This document shows, one piece after another, positions 63,173 to 64,000 of a stretch of 64,000 nucleotides of DNA. The notes beneath the pieces were generated by a model. The model was not told where the DNA came from. It ran no database searches and saw only the letters and a program-made list of their open reading frames with translations. The position numbers were made by a program, and so were the translations under genes. Source of the DNA: Paraspadella gotoi (taxonomy: Eukaryota; Chaetognatha); contig CM119264.1 of the NCBI GenBank assembly GCA_051294375.1, positions 17,062,278 to 17,126,277 on the forward strand, in the 5' to 3' direction. Every line of letters begins with the position of its first letter. Positions within the stretch are counted from its first letter, which is position 1.

Positions 63173-63547
63173 ACGCGTTTGGGTTCAAACCGAGGTTGTG
63201 AAACTTTTTTCTCTCATTTGTTTGTGGGAGGAAAGAATTACGTTTTTTGAGAGGGAAGACTATAGGGGGGAATGAGATAGTAACTGTAGCAATAATATCG
63301 TTGCGAAACTGCTGTGGATTATGTTTTTTATTTGTTGAGGCCTTGACCTCGATCATGAAAACTTTGTAAACAATATTGACTAAACATATAAAGCACAAAC
63401 CCATCGCCGTCTCCCTCAGATTGACTATAATCTTTCATTTTTAAAATCCACAAACATTTTCACTCAAAACCGGGAACTTGATTAAAGGTGAAGTGTTCAC
63501 TCTTCAGTGGATCAGCGTCGTGGACTAAATATAACAATTTTTTTTAG
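63173..63547. other. No gene recognised
   Basis: Mixed sequence leading into a T run and AG dinucleotide at 63538-63547, which could be a splice acceptor. Confidence 0.5.
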
Positions 63548-63693
63548 GCCACGGTAGAATCGCCTGTGAAGCCCCGGGAACTGGGCAGCTCACCAAGAAC
63601 CTTGGAGGGGCAACGGACTCTTCAACGGACCCTTCATCCTTGCTTCCATCAATTGCCACAGGCGCGGTCGTCAAGCTTTGTCAAGAAAAGAGA
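63548..63693 (+). CDS. Possible internal exon, unassigned
   Basis: A polypyrimidine run plus TTTAG (to 63547) precedes a 146-base GC-richer block ending AAGAAAAGA before GTAAAT, matching acceptor and donor consensus. Two frames are open across it: one begins ATVESPVKPRELGSSPRTLE, the other runs from EAPGTGQLTKNLGG to KLCQEKR. I recognise neither, so the coding frame is unknown and a non-coding leader exon is equally possible. It lies 1.65 kb beyond the small heat shock protein stop and may belong to the next gene to the right. Confidence 0.3.
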
Positions 63694-63765
63694 GTAAATC
63701 CTGTGGCGCGTTGGTTGTTGACTTTCGTTGAGGAAACTTGTCAACCTGTCTTAAAAACACGCGTT

Positions 63766-63826
63766 TTTCAAAAAACAAAACAACAACAAAACAAAAACAC
63801 AATAACAAAAACAAAAAACAACAACT
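63766..63826. repeat. A/C low-complexity run
   Basis: CAAAAAACAAAACAACAAC-type sequence; resembles 34076-34142 in composition. Confidence 0.85.
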
Positions 63827-64000
63827 AAAAAAACGAAGTAAATCTAACGCGGCCTCGCTTGATTATTTATTCCCCGACGTCTCGAGTTCAACGAGGTCAA
63901 ATTTTGTATCCAACGGGGAAATCAAAGTTTCGTCCGACGGCCGCCTATTTCGACCTCACGTGGTTTTGCTTTCGCCTTTCCCGTTAATTCTTATAATGGT

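Noticed and set aside
63173-63200. tRNA B-box-like GGGTTCAAACC
   Set aside because: No A box, acceptor stem or cloverleaf upstream; the preceding sequence is a GA microsatellite.

Overview
This window looks like a scaffold from an invertebrate animal (probably a protostome) nuclear genome, not a prokaryote or organelle. The evidence is one intron-containing small heat shock protein gene with GT-AG exons, AT-rich intergenic DNA, about forty (CT)n/(GA)n tracts, short inverted-repeat elements, and four runs of N that all touch GA/CT or purine-rich low-complexity sequence. No operon, ribosome-binding site, rRNA, tRNA, CRISPR array or phage gene is visible. The taxon cannot be named from this sequence alone.

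Layout. 1-5231: AT-rich, no convincing gene except one weak exon candidate (2353-2186, minus), with long CT tracts. 5232-39493: one large duplicated and inverted structure. Segment A (5232-7706) is followed by segment B (7706-21709). After two N gaps, a noisy direct copy of A (22041-about 24480) is followed by an inverted copy of B (about 24480-39493). A 1.24-kb part of inverted B is repeated again around a third N gap. No real gene is supported inside A or B. 39494-59300: mostly gene-free. It holds a 224-bp near-perfect hairpin (39641-39864), GA/CT and trinucleotide tracts, a fold-back element with a hammerhead-like internal motif (52435-52620), a 19-bp minisatellite, and a clear 532-bp MITE-like palindrome with TA duplications (57099-57630). 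59392-62094: the small heat shock protein gene on the plus strand, with a TATA box, a heat-shock-element-like site, five proposed exons and a poly(A)-like signal. 62100-64000: very long GA tracts, a CpG-rich stretch and one weak exon candidate.

Best-supported biology: the alpha-crystallin-domain gene. Its exons 3-5 join in a consistent frame and encode a complete crystallin domain with a C-terminal LPI motif. Exons 1 and 2 are plausible, but their phases do not fit, which is flagged.

Most notable structure: A-B followed by A-inverted B, with breakpoints in or beside GA/CT tracts. It could be a polymorphic inversion whose two haplotypes were laid end to end, or a chimeric or over-filled assembly. 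The indel-rich second copy and the fixed 25-N gaps make an assembly contribution likely. I found no convincing new biological system. The most testable novelties are the two fold-back elements, the recurrent hammerhead-like motif, and the inversion.
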